DNA from: Geobacter sp.
Lineage (GTDB): Bacteria; Desulfobacterota; Desulfuromonadia; Geobacterales; Pseudopelobacteraceae
Length of the DNA: 64,000 nucleotides
Assembly (NCBI GenBank): GCA_009885845.1
Contig: VFJW01000001.1
Location: 1 to 64,000, forward strand
Direction of reading: 5' to 3'
The notes under the pieces were generated by a model. That model was not told where the DNA came from. It did no database searches and was given only the letters and a program-made list of their open reading frames with translations. Within the stretch, counting starts at the first letter, position 1. Each line of letters begins with the position of its first letter. Shown piece by piece: positions 46,693 through 57,285 of the stretch. The translations under genes and the position numbers were made by a program.

Positions 46693-47133
46693 ATGGAGGA
46701 TGCAACAAATCATATCCAGTTGGCCTGTTTCATTCTTGAAGATAAACAGTTCGCTGTTGATATCATGAGAATACGTGAAATTATTGTTCCCCATCAACTC
46801 TCGCCATTTCCCTGTTCTACCGAGCTTCTGGAAGGAGTAATTAACCTTCGTGGCACCGTTATTCCGGTAATGAACATGCGTAAGCGATTCGGGATTCCCG
46901 TTATTGACGATGCCGCTGCCGGAAAAGTTCTGATTGTAACTCTGGTCGGACAATTACTTGCTCTTATTGTCGATGATGTTATGGAGGTTATTTCTGTTCC
47001 GGTGACGGACATAAAATCACCGATCCTCATTGATTTTGGGGTGGGTATGGAAATTATTTTGGGAGTCTGCCTTGTAAATACTCGCGTCGTAATGATTCTG
47101 GATATTGATTCACTCCTTTGTACTCATACGTAA
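46693..47133 (+). CDS. cheW: CheW-like coupling protein
   Basis: This 146-residue protein is a plain CheW (ACFILEDKQFAVDI, LRGTVIPVMNMRKRFG, LIVDDVMEV). The ATG at 46693 is chosen since longer in-frame starts lie within the preceding gene; a GTG at 46684 is possible. The ribosome site is not evident, so it may depend on coupling with the gene before it. Two CheW in one operon may give different coupling to receptors made elsewhere. Confidence 0.9.
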   Translation: MEDATNHIQLACFILEDKQFAVDIMRIREIIVPHQLSPFPCSTELLEGVINLRGTVIPVMNMRKRFGIPVIDDAAAGKVLIVTLVGQLLALIVDDVMEVISVPVTDIKSPILIDFGVGMEIILGVCLVNTRVVMILDIDSLLCTHT

Positions 47134-47178
47134 TACGTCCTCCGTTATATCAATGAATACTATATCAGGAGTAGCAAG

Positions 47179-49014
47179 GTGACGAATTTTCAAGCCATAT
47201 GCTGTGCCCTTCAATCGGCTGATGAAGAGGCGCGCAGGTCTGCTCTGTATTCGGTAAAAAGTTTTACGAGTGAGGATGAAATACAGGCAGTGCTGTTCAC
47301 AGCGATGGGCGACAAAAGCTGGAGGGTCCGAAAAGAGGCGGTAGAGTTGTATGTTTATTCGCAGCCGGATCTTATTTCTATTGAACGACTGTTGAATCTT
47401 CTTCGTAATGAAGAGAATGCCGGTTTAAGAAACTCTGCAGCAGAGGCCATTATTCGTCTTGGATCATTGTCTGCAACGCTATTGATGGATATGGTGCAGG
47501 ATCAGGATACCGCTGTGCGCAAATTTGTCATTGATGTCATGGGGGCAATTGGTGATACAGTTTTTGTACCGGCATTATTGCATGCATTGAATGATCCCGA
47601 AGTAAACGTTGCTTCAGCCGCTGCTGAACAACTGGGAGCGCTTGGTGATCCTGATGTGGCGAAATATCTGATGCAGGCAATTTTCATTCGTGATGAATTA
47701 CTGTTCCGCTTCAGTACACTGGGAGCATTGGAGATTCTTGCAATATCGGCACCGGTACCGGAAGCACTGTTGGACCTGGCAGGTCAGGATGTGCTTAAAA
47801 AGGCTGTTTTAAATTGTTTGGGGGCTATTTCTGATGAAAGCTCTGTTACATTACTTCTCGATAATTTTTCATGTCGACAAAAGAACAGTCGAGCAGCAGC
47901 GGTTACATCTCTGTACAAAATCTACCGTCGTTCTTCGCCTGAATCACAGGAAAGAATCCATCTAGCGCTTCAGTTACTTAAGGAAAATGATATTATTCCA
48001 GGTTTGTTGGAACTGTTTGATCATCAGGATTGCAAATTGACGGAAGCCCTTCTCTGGACCAGTATTGAAATCAGAGACGCTCGCTTTATACCGATGCTGA
48101 TTGAAGCATTTACCGCCGAACGAACCGCCTATGACGCACTGGTTGCCCTGAAAAGCTTTGGTCGTGATGCTTTGCTTGAATGTATCTCCCGATATTCAAG
48201 TTTTGATGAGAATGGACGAAGCGGGCTCTGTTTCATGATCGCTGAATGTGGATATTCCGGTTTTAATGATCTTATTCAGATGGCGTTACAGGATCAATCA
48301 GCACAGGTTCGTAAAACTGCCGCAATCGCGACAGGAAAACTCGGCCTGGTTACTTTGATTCCAGATCTGATTTTGTTAGTTGACGATAGGGAGCCTAGCG
48401 TTTATGCAGCAGCCGTTTCCAGCTTACAATCACTGGCCTTGATCAGCCGCATGGCGATCCTGACTGAAGTTGGTCATTTCTGTTCATCAAAAGCCTCTCA
48501 CCATCGAAAAGCCGCAGCACTTTTACTCGCATCACTGGGCGAAAGGGATCGTTTGTTATTGTTGATGAATGATGAAGATCCACAGGTTCGTAAAGTTGCC
48601 GTTTCGGCAATTGGGGCTGACTGGATTGAAACGGCCGGATCAATGCTTGTATTGGCCCTTTCTGATGAAGACCCTGATGTCCGCATAGCGGTTGCCGATA
48701 CCCTGGGAAATATACGTGATACCTCTGTACTTGATACCCTTGAATATGCTCTGAATGACCAGGACGTCTGGGTTCAGTCTTCCGTTTTAAAGGCGATTGC
48801 ACGCATTGAACCGGCAAGGGCATATTCAATTATCAAAAACATATATATCAAGACCGAAGGAATGTTGTTGATTACAATGTTACAAATTCTTGAAGAAGAT
48901 GACAGTTCCGAATCAGTTGAGATCATCCGCCATGCTCTTAAAAGCAGTGACCAGGATATTGCACGACAGGCAGCAAAGTCACTGGAACACGTTATCGCTA
49001 CATATCCAAACTAG
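47179..49014 (+). CDS. HEAT-repeat protein of the chemosensory operon
   Basis: This 611-residue protein starts at GTG 47179 after AGGAG. It consists throughout of HEAT-like helical repeats of about 30 residues, with recurrent units such as DPEVNVASAAAEQLGALGD, DPQVRKVAVSAIG and DPDVRIAVADTLG. Such superhelices are protein-binding scaffolds. It has no signal peptide or membrane segment. HEAT or PBS-lyase-like proteins are known in some chemosensory clusters, and it probably bridges CheW, CheR or regulators. The exact partner is unknown. Confidence 0.88.
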   Translation: MTNFQAICCALQSADEEARRSALYSVKSFTSEDEIQAVLFTAMGDKSWRVRKEAVELYVYSQPDLISIERLLNLLRNEENAGLRNSAAEAIIRLGSLSATLLMDMVQDQDTAVRKFVIDVMGAIGDTVFVPALLHALNDPEVNVASAAAEQLGALGDPDVAKYLMQAIFIRDELLFRFSTLGALEILAISAPVPEALLDLAGQDVLKKAVLNCLGAISDESSVTLLLDNFSCRQKNSRAAAVTSLYKIYRRSSPESQERIHLALQLLKENDIIPGLLELFDHQDCKLTEALLWTSIEIRDARFIPMLIEAFTAERTAYDALVALKSFGRDALLECISRYSSFDENGRSGLCFMIAECGYSGFNDLIQMALQDQSAQVRKTAAIATGKLGLVTLIPDLILLVDDREPSVYAAAVSSLQSLALISRMAILTEVGHFCSSKASHHRKAAALLLASLGERDRLLLLMNDEDPQVRKVAVSAIGADWIETAGSMLVLALSDEDPDVRIAVADTLGNIRDTSVLDTLEYALNDQDVWVQSSVLKAIARIEPARAYSIIKNIYIKTEGMLLITMLQILEEDDSSESVEIIRHALKSSDQDIARQAAKSLEHVIATYPN

Positions 49015-49021
49015 GTCGTTC

Positions 49022-49900
49022 ATGACGTTTTCTTTTGCATATGATCATAGTATGTCCGACGACGAATTCATCCTGTTGAGGGATTGTATCTACGTGCATT
49101 GCGGGATCTATTTTGATCTGGGCTCAAAGTACATTCTCGAAAAGCGGCTTTACCACCGTTTAACAGATCTGAATTTCACCACTTTTTATGACTACTATCA
49201 TTTTTTAAAGTTTGACAGGAATAAAGATCAGGAACTAGCTTATATTATGGATGTTCTTACTACTAACGAGACATATTTTTTTCGTGAATCGTTCCAACTC
49301 AAGGCTTTTACCGATGAAATTATTCCTGAATTAATTACCCGTAAAATTGCATGCGGGAGCCGATCGTTGAAAATATGGAGTGCAGGGTGCTCTACCGGGG
49401 AAGAACCGTACACTATTGCGATGCTGCTGAGTACCATTCGAGAAATCAAGGGATGGAGTATTGATATAATCGGTACCGATATCAGTCAGAAAGTACTGAA
49501 GCAGGCTCGTCGAGCTATATATAGCAAATCTTCGTTTCGGGCTACTGAAGAGAGTAATCTGCAGAGTTTTTTTCATCAGCATGAAGACGGTTACAAGGTA
49601 AATGATTCTATCAGGGAAATGGTAACCATAAGTCATCTCAACCTTTTTGATACACATCGACTGGCCATGCTCGGTAAAGTTGATCTTATTTTTTGTAGAA
49701 ATGTAATTATCTACTTCGATCTGGAAGCCAAAAAGCGCGTTATTGATTCTTTTCACTCTGCTCTGCATGACGGCGGCTACCTCCTTCTGGGACACTCTGA
49801 ATCTCTCATGAACATCTCGACTCAGTTCACCCTCCGTCACTTCAAAAATGACATGGTGTATCAAAAACCTGACCGTTTGTCTGCAGGAGGCATTCTGTGA
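49022..49900 (+). CDS. cheR: Chemoreceptor methyltransferase CheR
   Basis: The start is placed at the ATG at 49022, 7 nt after the previous stop, giving 292 residues; an in-frame start at 49052 is possible. The N-terminal helical CheR domain is followed by the SAM-binding methyltransferase domain with [27 protein letters not shown] and a late [12 protein letters not shown]. It methylates Glu residues of chemoreceptors. Its presence with CheB shows that the pathway adapts through receptors, though none is coded here. Its stop overlaps the cheB start. Confidence 0.93.
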   Translation: MTFSFAYDHSMSDDEFILLRDCIYVHCGIYFDLGSKYILEKRLYHRLTDLNFTTFYDYYHFLKFDRNKDQELAYIMDVLTTNETYFFRESFQLKAFTDEIIPELITRKIACGSRSLKIWSAGCSTGEEPYTIAMLLSTIREIKGWSIDIIGTDISQKVLKQARRAIYSKSSFRATEESNLQSFFHQHEDGYKVNDSIREMVTISHLNLFDTHRLAMLGKVDLIFCRNVIIYFDLEAKKRVIDSFHSALHDGGYLLLGHSESLMNISTQFTLRHFKNDMVYQKPDRLSAGGIL

Positions 49901-50967
49901 AGAAAATCAGGATAGTTGTTGTTGATGATTCCGCGTTCAGCCGTCGCACCATAACCCGTATGCTTGAAGGAATCGATTCTGTAGAGGTTGTGGGATACGC
50001 AATAAACGGTGAAGAAGGCATTCAAAAGGTTATTGCACTCAAGCCGGATCTGGTAACACTTGACCTTGAAATGCCCAAAATGGATGGATTTACGCTGCTG
50101 CGGATTCTGAAGACTCGATTCTCAATTCCAGTTATTGTGATTAGTGCTCTGAGTGGTGCAGATAAGGTCTTTAGAGCACTCGAACTAGGTGCCCTTGATT
50201 TCGTGACTAAACCTTCCTCCTCCGCTTCAATTGATCTGCTCTCAATTAAAGACGATCTTCAGAAAAAGGTCCTTCAGGTACTTGCGCTTAAACCGGGTGG
50301 TTCTGCCCGCGTCACTTCTGAAAATATGTTCACGGAGCGCAGATCAGTAGAAATTCTACGCGCCGGGAACCTTGGCAGTGTTTTTCGACATGCCATTGAT
50401 CTCGTTGCAATAGGCTCTTCTACCGGCGGACCACCGGCTCTGCAGCAGATATTTTCTGCTTTTAAACATACGTATCCTTTTGCGATCGTAGTATCCCAGC
50501 ATATGCCGGCAGGCTTTACCAAAGCCTTTGCAGACAGACTCAACCGTACCTCGCTTTTTGACATTAAAGAGGCGGAAGATGGAGATCTTGTCCTTCCCGG
50601 TAGTGCTCTGATCGCACCTGGTGGCAAAAATATGATTTTTGAAGTATGTAGCGGGCAGGTAACAGCACGAATCGTTGCTCCCGCAGAATCTGATAGGTAT
50701 ATCCCTTCTGTTGATGCCATGCTCCAGTCCTGCGCCGGCATTTACCAGAAGCGGGTAACAGCGGTCATCCTGACCGGAATGGGCAATGACGGTAGTAAAG
50801 GTGTTAAAATTATTAAGGAAAATGGCGGGTATGTAATTGCTGAATCGGAGGAAACCGCAATTGTATACGGCATGCCGCGTGAAGCTGTCGCTACTGGAGT
50901 TGTAGATAGCAGTGTCCCGCTTGACAGAGTTGCTTCAGAAATTATTCTTCAGGGTGGTTTTTCCTGA
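49897..50967 (+). CDS. cheB: Chemoreceptor methylesterase CheB
   Basis: This 356-residue protein starts at GTG 49897, overlapping cheR by 4 nt. A receiver domain (1-120, Asp10-Asp11, acceptor Asp56) leads to the methylesterase domain (about 165-350) with the catalytic Ser in GSSTGGP, His in SQHMPAGF and Asp in GMGNDGSKG. It removes methyl groups from receptors when phosphorylated by CheA. The 27-haem cytochrome gene begins 24 nt after its stop. Confidence 0.95.
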   Translation: MKKIRIVVVDDSAFSRRTITRMLEGIDSVEVVGYAINGEEGIQKVIALKPDLVTLDLEMPKMDGFTLLRILKTRFSIPVIVISALSGADKVFRALELGALDFVTKPSSSASIDLLSIKDDLQKKVLQVLALKPGGSARVTSENMFTERRSVEILRAGNLGSVFRHAIDLVAIGSSTGGPPALQQIFSAFKHTYPFAIVVSQHMPAGFTKAFADRLNRTSLFDIKEAEDGDLVLPGSALIAPGGKNMIFEVCSGQVTARIVAPAESDRYIPSVDAMLQSCAGIYQKRVTAVILTGMGNDGSKGVKIIKENGGYVIAESEETAIVYGMPREAVATGVVDSSVPLDRVASEIILQGGFS

Positions 50968-50991
50968 TTCAAGTAACGAGGTATTTTGTTT

Positions 50992-53151
50992 ATGAACTTG
51001 TTCCGTATTTTTTTATTGATCGTTGGTATGGTCGCTTCTTCTGGGTCAGTTTTCGCTGATTTCAAGCAGCCACTGTTAATTAAAACATTAAAAGTCGGAA
51101 ACATCCCTTTTAGCCATGAAACTCACCTCAAAAACCTGAACAACAACTGCTCTGCCTGCCATAACTCGATATTCCACATTATTCGAAAAAACAATCAGTC
51201 CGTCACAATGTCTGAAATGGAAAAAGGCAAATCATGCGGAGCATGTCACAACAAAGATAATCCAAAAACTCCGCAACTGAATAATTGCTCAACCTGCCAT
51301 ATGGTTGATGTTGTATTGATAACCATTCCCGATTTCGGGACACTGGCTTTCAAACACAGCAAGCATCTCGGCATGTTCACCTGTACCGATTGCCATGATG
51401 CCATATTCAAGGCAGAGAAGAGCAATCCACCCGTCAGCATGTCCCAGATGCAGCAGGGAAGTTCCTGCGGCAGTTGTCATGATGGTTCGGGCGCATTCTC
51501 TGTTAAAGGAGATTGTGTAAAATGTCACCAGGTAGGTGACATTCCGCTGGCCGGTGGCTCAGTATTCAGCCACAGTGCTCATCTTGAAATGTCATATGCC
51601 TGCTCTGAATGTCACAACAAAATTTTTGTTCCCGGGCCGAACCGTATAAGTTACACCATGCTTGATATGGAATCAGGCAAATCGTGTGGAGCCTGTCACA
51701 ACGGAAAAACTGCCTTTTCTTCCAAGCGTGATTGTCAAAAATGTCATAAGAACGTCACGGACGTTAGATTCAAAGCTTTTGACGCCAGATTCAGCCATAA
51801 TGATCATCTCAAAATGTTTAAATGCGATGAATGCCACAGTGCAATATTTGTTGGCGGAGCCCGAAGTATCCGCTACACAATGTCACAAATGGAGCAGGCA
51901 AAATCGTGTGGAGCTTGTCATGATGACAAGACCGCATTTGGGGTGACCGGAAATTGCGAGAAATGTCATCCAACAGCGCCCCCAGATCGTATTTTTATAA
52001 TCAAGGATATTGGTGTTGTTACGTTCAGTCACGCAAAGCACCGCTCCAATTTTTCCTGTGCCCAGTGTCATAATGATATTGTTGCTGCCGGAGTTGCTTC
52101 CCGGCGTTTTACCATGGGCGAAATGGAAAAAGGGGCGTCATGCGGAGCGTGCCATGATGGGAAAATGGCCTTCAGTGTTACGACGTGCAATAAATGCCAT
52201 CCGGTCAAAGAAGTTTTATTTTCCGATGATGCCCGTTTCAATCATGATAAACATCTTGCCATGTACTCATGCACTGACTGCCACAACAAGCTGTACAGTG
52301 CCGGACCTGGTAACAAGCGGTTTTCTATGGCACAGATGGAGAAAGGGGCTTCTTGCGGCAGCTGCCACGACGGTTCGACTGTTTTCAGCGTAAAAGGCAA
52401 TTGTGAAACCTGTCATAAATCTACTGTTAATGTTGTTTTCAAAGTCAAGGAGACCGGCTCTACAACTTTCAGCCACTTGGTTCATAAAAACATGTTCAAA
52501 TGTAGCGAGTGTCACAATGATATTTTCAAGGCAGGCAAAGAGAGTATTCGGGCTAGTATGGCAGATATGGAAAAAGGGAAATCATGCGGTGCCTGCCATG
52601 ATAACAAGAGTGCTTTTGGAGTGAAATCCGACTGTCAAAAATGTCATACAGTCAAACAGATACATTATCGCCCCGGCAGCGCAGTTTTCAGCCATTCGGT
52701 ACATATTGCCGCGTATAGCTGCAAAGATTGTCACCCGGAGCTTTTTATACCGGGTGCCGGGAACAAACGTTTCACGATGAGCCAAATGGAGCAGGGCAAA
52801 TCATGCGGCAGCTGCCATGATGACAAAACCGCTTTCAGTGTGAAGTCAAACTGTGGAAAGTGCCATCCTGGAACCCCGCGCTCAGTGCGGTATGAGTTGT
52901 CTCCAAGTACCGGAAACGTCGAATTTGGCCACAAACTGCATATTGACAAAGGGTATGTTTGTAGTAATTGTCATTATGCCGTCATACCCTCGGGTGCTTC
53001 AGACAAGCGCTGGGTGATGAAGGAGATGGACCAGGGCGGATTCTGCGGTAGTTGTCACGGTTTCAGCATGGCTTTCAGCGTCAAGGATCCGACAAACTGT
53101 GAACGCTGTCATCAAAAAGAATCGGATTGGCGCCCGCAACTGCTACAGTAA
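50992..53151 (+). CDS. Secreted 27-haem c-type cytochrome made of nine triheme modules
   Basis: The ATG at 50992 begins a signal peptide ending VFA-DF, so the 719-residue product is exported. I count 27 CxxCH haem motifs, three in each of nine repeats of about 75 residues. Each repeat has the order FSH..H-CxxCH-(about 20-25 residues with a Met-rich EMEKGKSCGACH segment)-CxxCH-CxxCH, as in cytochrome c7 and the nanowire triheme repeats of Geobacter. Extra His (FSHxxH) probably are distal ligands. It has no membrane segment or lipobox. It should form a long haem chain carrying electrons in the periplasm or outside. It lies 24 nt after cheB, so it is probably cotranscribed with the chemosensory genes. 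Confidence 0.95.
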   Translation: MNLFRIFLLIVGMVASSGSVFADFKQPLLIKTLKVGNIPFSHETHLKNLNNNCSACHNSIFHIIRKNNQSVTMSEMEKGKSCGACHNKDNPKTPQLNNCSTCHMVDVVLITIPDFGTLAFKHSKHLGMFTCTDCHDAIFKAEKSNPPVSMSQMQQGSSCGSCHDGSGAFSVKGDCVKCHQVGDIPLAGGSVFSHSAHLEMSYACSECHNKIFVPGPNRISYTMLDMESGKSCGACHNGKTAFSSKRDCQKCHKNVTDVRFKAFDARFSHNDHLKMFKCDECHSAIFVGGARSIRYTMSQMEQAKSCGACHDDKTAFGVTGNCEKCHPTAPPDRIFIIKDIGVVTFSHAKHRSNFSCAQCHNDIVAAGVASRRFTMGEMEKGASCGACHDGKMAFSVTTCNKCHPVKEVLFSDDARFNHDKHLAMYSCTDCHNKLYSAGPGNKRFSMAQMEKGASCGSCHDGSTVFSVKGNCETCHKSTVNVVFKVKETGSTTFSHLVHKNMFKCSECHNDIFKAGKESIRASMADMEKGKSCGACHDNKSAFGVKSDCQKCHTVKQIHYRPGSAVFSHSVHIAAYSCKDCHPELFIPGAGNKRFTMSQMEQGKSCGSCHDDKTAFSVKSNCGKCHPGTPRSVRYELSPSTGNVEFGHKLHIDKGYVCSNCHYAVIPSGASDKRWVMKEMDQGGFCGSCHGFSMAFSVKDPTNCERCHQKESDWRPQLLQ

Positions 53152-53205
53152 GGCATAGCAGAAAATAATTACAGTATACTATTCAAGTCTCGAAAGGAAA
53201 TTACC

Positions 53206-55677
53206 GTGGAGCAGAAGTATTCACCAATAGACGTTGAACAAAAATGGCAGGCCATCTGGGAAAACGAAAAAACTTTCAAAGCATCCACTGACAGAAGTAG
53301 GCGTAAATATTATCTTCTGGAGATGTTCCCATACCCTTCAGGACGTATCCATATGGGCCACGTCCGCAATTATTCTATCGGCGATGTTATCGGCAGATTC
53401 AAAAGAATGCGCGGGTACAATGTCCTGCATCCGATGGGATGGGATGCTTTTGGCATGCCGGCCGAAAATGCTGCCATTCAGAATAAGAGTCATCCTGCTA
53501 CCTGGACACATGAAAATATTGCATACATGCGGAATCAGATTAAAAAAATGGGGTTTTCCTACGACTGGGATCGTGAATTGGCTACGTGCGATCTTGATTA
53601 TTATCGATGGGAACAAAAACTTTTTCTGGAAATGTTTGCCAAGGGACTGGCCTACAAAAAAACCTCTTTTGTTAACTGGTGTCCTACTTGCGAGACAGTA
53701 CTTGCCAATGAACAGGTCGAAGATGGTGGTTGCTGGCGGTGTGACAGTGACGTTAACCAGAAAGAGCTTGATCAGTGGTTTTTCCGCATAACCGATTATG
53801 CCGAGGAACTTCTTGAATATACGTATAATCTTCCCGGTTGGCCGGAACGGGTTCTTATCATGCAGCGTAACTGGATTGGCAAAAGTTATGGCTGCGAAAT
53901 CGATTTTCCTGTTGAAAACAGTACGGAACCTATTCGGGTTTTCACCACCCGACAGGACACCGTCTTCGGAGCGACCTTTATGTCGTTGGCTCCCGAACAC
54001 CCACGGGCCCTTGAACTTACATCCGCTGACCAACGGGAAACGGTCATGGCATTTATCGATAAAATCAGAAAAACCGACCGCATGAAACGCACCGCTGATG
54101 ATTTTGAGAAGGAGGGGGTTTTTACCGGTTCATACTGCACTAATCCGGTAAGCGGAGAGAAAATGCCCGTTTTTCTGGCCAACTTTGTCCTGATGGATTA
54201 TGGCACAGGTGCAGTCATGGCGGTTCCGACTCACGATCAACGCGATTTTGAGTTTGCCAAAAAATACGATCTACCTCTGAAAGTTGTAATTCAACCGTCC
54301 GGGGTAACTCTTGACCCGGCCACAATGGGTGAAGCATATACGGAAGCCGGTATTATGGCAAATTCAGGCCAGTTTGACGGTCTGCCGAGCAACGACGCAA
54401 AAGAAGCAATTGCCGACTTTTTACAAACACGGAAACAGGGCGCCAAAACAGTAAATTTCCGTCTCCGTGACTGGGGAATTTCGCGCCAGCGTTATTGGGG
54501 AAATCCTATTCCGGTTATTTACTGCAACGACTGTGGCGTCGTACCGGTACCGGAGAAAGATCTGCCTGTCGTACTCCCGAAGGATGTGGCGTTCAGCGGA
54601 GAAGGGGGAAGTCCGTTGGCACGGCTGGAGTCCTTCGTACAGTGTTCCTGTCCGGTGTGCGGGAAAGCTGCCCGTCGTGAAACTGATACCATGGATACCT
54701 TTGTTCAGTCTTCCTGGTATTTCCTTCGATTCTGCTGCCCTGACTTCAATGACGGGATCCTCGATCGCGACCCGGTTGACTACTGGATGTCGGTAGATCA
54801 ATATATCGGGGGTATCGAGCATGCTGTTTTACACCTGTTATATGCCCGGTTTTTTACTAAAGTAATGCGTGATCTGGGACATATTACTGCCGACGAACCA
54901 TTTACCAACCTCCTGACTCAGGGAATGGTCATAAAAGACGGCGCCAAAATGAGCAAATCGAAAGGAAATGTTGTTGATCCGAACTCCTTGATCTCAAAAT
55001 ACGGAGCGGATACCGCTCGACTGTTTTCGCTCTTCGCAGCACCACCGGAAAAAGACCTGGACTGGAATGATCAGGGCGTAGATGGTTCTTTCCGTTTTTT
55101 GAGCCGCATCTGGAAGCTCGTACATGATCGCCTGGACATGATTAAAAATGCTGCTCCGCTTGATATCGCTGCAATAACTGCCGAAGAGCGTATTCTGCGC
55201 AGAGCAGTTCATAAAACGATCCGTAAAGTTTCAGAAGATATTGAGGATCGTTTCCATTTTAATACCGCAATAGCTTCAGTCATGGAACTGCTAAATATTC
55301 TACAACCGGCACATCTTCCATCTCCTCAATTTCCGGCAATTATGAAAGAATCTCTTCAGAGTGTAATTCTGCTTATGGCTCCGTTTGTCCCTCATATTAC
55401 CGAGGAACTCTGGCAACGCATGGGAAACTCTGTGCAATTGACTCAAGCCGCATGGCCGGAATACGACCGGAATGCCGTTGTTGATGAAGAACTTTTGATT
55501 GTCGTTCAGGTTAATGGCAAATTGCGTTCAAAAATAACTGTTTCAGCCGGTACGGGTGATGATGAAGTTAAGGCTCTTTCGCTGGCAGATGAAAAGATTG
55601 CGCAATTCATTGCGGGCCTGACTGTCAGGAAAGTTATTTGCGTACAGGGCAAGCTTGTTAATATTGTGGCGGGGTAG
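53206..55677 (+). CDS. leuS: Leucyl-tRNA synthetase
   Basis: This 823-residue protein starts at GTG 53206 after GAAAGGAA. It has the HIGH-type motif ([14 protein letters not shown]), a zinc-binding CPTC...C..C region (near residue 160-180), the CP1 editing domain and KMSKS ([10 protein letters not shown]). Length and motifs match bacterial LeuRS, whose task is to charge tRNA-Leu and to remove mischarged amino acids. It opens a leuS-lptE-holA unit, an order seen in many Gram-negative genomes. Confidence 0.97.
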   Translation: MEQKYSPIDVEQKWQAIWENEKTFKASTDRSRRKYYLLEMFPYPSGRIHMGHVRNYSIGDVIGRFKRMRGYNVLHPMGWDAFGMPAENAAIQNKSHPATWTHENIAYMRNQIKKMGFSYDWDRELATCDLDYYRWEQKLFLEMFAKGLAYKKTSFVNWCPTCETVLANEQVEDGGCWRCDSDVNQKELDQWFFRITDYAEELLEYTYNLPGWPERVLIMQRNWIGKSYGCEIDFPVENSTEPIRVFTTRQDTVFGATFMSLAPEHPRALELTSADQRETVMAFIDKIRKTDRMKRTADDFEKEGVFTGSYCTNPVSGEKMPVFLANFVLMDYGTGAVMAVPTHDQRDFEFAKKYDLPLKVVIQPSGVTLDPATMGEAYTEAGIMANSGQFDGLPSNDAKEAIADFLQTRKQGAKTVNFRLRDWGISRQRYWGNPIPVIYCNDCGVVPVPEKDLPVVLPKDVAFSGEGGSPLARLESFVQCSCPVCGKAARRETDTMDTFVQSSWYFLRFCCPDFNDGILDRDPVDYWMSVDQYIGGIEHAVLHLLYARFFTKVMRDLGHITADEPFTNLLTQGMVIKDGAKMSKSKGNVVDPNSLISKYGADTARLFSLFAAPPEKDLDWNDQGVDGSFRFLSRIWKLVHDRLDMIKNAAPLDIAAITAEERILRRAVHKTIRKVSEDIEDRFHFNTAIASVMELLNILQPAHLPSPQFPAIMKESLQSVILLMAPFVPHITEELWQRMGNSVQLTQAAWPEYDRNAVVDEELLIVVQVNGKLRSKITVSAGTGDDEVKALSLADEKIAQFIAGLTVRKVICVQGKLVNIVAG

Positions 55678-55681
55678 GGAG

Positions 55682-56206
55682 ATGTCAGCTTCGATATGGT
55701 GCCGGGTATTACTGCTTGCCCTTCTGCTTAATACAGCAGCTGGGTGTGGATATCACCTGACGAATAGTCAGTCCCATCGCCTGAGTTCTGCCCAGAAAAT
55801 ATGGGTACCCTTTTTTACTAACGAAAGTATCAGTCCAACAGCGCAAACTGTGCTGCGCAGAGCGTTTTATGACGAATTTCATGCCCTGCGCGGACTGACT
55901 CCCGCAGACAGTGAGGTGAATGCCGATCTGTCTATGAAGGCACGGATTATCTCCTATTCAAGCAAGGTTGTTTCCTACAGTTCCACCGATAAGGCACAGG
56001 AATTCAGCCTGGCATTACATGTTGAACTTGAGATTGTCAAAAAAGGAGCAGCGGCTCCTCTCTGGAAAGGACAGATTCAAGGATCGAAGCAGTACCCATC
56101 CAACACGAATCTTGCCCTCCAGCGCAATGCAGAAGACCAGGCTCTTGATGCCGCAGCCCGTATAATTGCCCATAAATTTATTTCCGCCCTGGAAGCGACT
56201 TACTAA
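55682..56206 (+). CDS. lptE: LPS-assembly lipoprotein LptE
   Basis: The ATG at 55682 follows TAGGGAG, 4 nt after the leuS stop. The 174-residue protein has a signal peptide with lipobox TAAGC (Cys22) followed by GYHL, and the LptE pattern of short strands (IWVPFFTNES, ALHVELEIV). LptE is the outer-membrane partner of LptD in lipopolysaccharide insertion. It confirms a Gram-negative envelope with LPS. Longer in-frame starts lie inside leuS. Confidence 0.9.
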   Translation: MSASIWCRVLLLALLLNTAAGCGYHLTNSQSHRLSSAQKIWVPFFTNESISPTAQTVLRRAFYDEFHALRGLTPADSEVNADLSMKARIISYSSKVVSYSSTDKAQEFSLALHVELEIVKKGAAAPLWKGQIQGSKQYPSNTNLALQRNAEDQALDAAARIIAHKFISALEATY

Positions 56207-56208
56207 TC

Positions 56209-57207
56209 ATGACATCTCAGGAGTTTGAAACGTCTCTGAAAAAAGGCACCGTACCAGCTATTTGTTTTCTGTATGGTGAAGAGCAGTTCCTGGTGGAACG
56301 GGCAATACATATGATGCTTGAACGTGCCATTGACCCATCACTTAAAGACTTTAATTTGAATGTTTTTTACGGTAATGAGTCAAAAGGCACTGATATTGTA
56401 GATGCTGCTCAAACGTTGCCGATGTTTTCAGAGCGGCGGGTAGTTCTTGTCAAACGGGCAGAGCAACTAAAAGCAGATGCTCTTGAAGCTATGCTTCCAT
56501 ACGTCTTGAATCCATCTCCCGGTACCTGTCTGCTACTGACCGGCACAAAGATTGACCAACGCAAAAAGTTTTTTCTTGAATTTAAAAAGCATGGCGTCAT
56601 GGTTGAGTATAAGTGTTTCTATGACAACAAACTGTCCGGATTTATCCAGTCTGAATCAGTTACTCATGGGAAACCGATAGAACCGGCTGCTGCGGAACTC
56701 TTAGCCGCGCTGATCGGCAATAATCTTCAGGAGTTAAGCTCGCAGATTGAAAAGCTTGTGGTTTATGCAGGCATCAAACAACGGATAACTGTAGAGGATG
56801 TTCGTACCATGGCCAGTAGCAGCAAAGCCTTTACCGCTTTTGAACTGGCCAGGTTTCTCGGCTTGCGTGATACTTCCAATGCAATCAAAAGCCTGGATGC
56901 CTTGTTTTTGAATGGTGAAGAAGCTCCGATGATGGTTGGTGCACTGACTCGCCACTTTCGGCAACTATGGAAAGTCAGAGAGCTGCTTGACAAAAAAATG
57001 CCACAGGCTGATATAGGCCGGGAGCTTACAATTAATTCATTTTTTCTTGGCGAAATTGTCGCACAGGCCCGCAATTTTACCAGACGGGAACTGAAGCGTA
57101 TTTTTGATGAGTTTTATCGCTGTGATGTCGCTTCAAAAACGGGGGGCGGCCAGTCTTACACACTTCTACACGGTCTTGCCATGGGGATTTGCACCGGTGG
57201 CTGGTAA
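56209..57207 (+). CDS. holA: DNA polymerase III delta subunit
   Basis: This 332-residue protein begins with the HolA pattern (FLYGEEQFLVERAI), has the late helical LIGNNLQELSSQIEKLVVYA region and a C-terminal GALTRHFRQLWKV segment. It opens the beta clamp in the clamp-loader complex. It starts 2 nt after the lptE stop and ends the leuS operon, with a strong terminator 27 nt after. Confidence 0.93.
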   Translation: MTSQEFETSLKKGTVPAICFLYGEEQFLVERAIHMMLERAIDPSLKDFNLNVFYGNESKGTDIVDAAQTLPMFSERRVVLVKRAEQLKADALEAMLPYVLNPSPGTCLLLTGTKIDQRKKFFLEFKKHGVMVEYKCFYDNKLSGFIQSESVTHGKPIEPAAAELLAALIGNNLQELSSQIEKLVVYAGIKQRITVEDVRTMASSSKAFTAFELARFLGLRDTSNAIKSLDALFLNGEEAPMMVGALTRHFRQLWKVRELLDKKMPQADIGRELTINSFFLGEIVAQARNFTRRELKRIFDEFYRCDVASKTGGGQSYTLLHGLAMGICTGGW

Positions 57208-57234
57208 GTGCAACCACTTAAAATTCTTAACAAA

Positions 57235-57269
57235 AAAAAGGGGGCACGCATAAGCGCAGCCCCCTTTTT
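57235..57269. terminator. Bidirectional terminator between holA and rpsT
   Basis: AAAAAGGGGGC (57235-57245) pairs with GCCCCCTTTTT (57259-57269) around a 13-nt loop, with A and T runs on both sides. It serves both converging genes. Confidence 0.9.
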
Positions 57270-57285
57270 GCATTAGTAGTATGAA

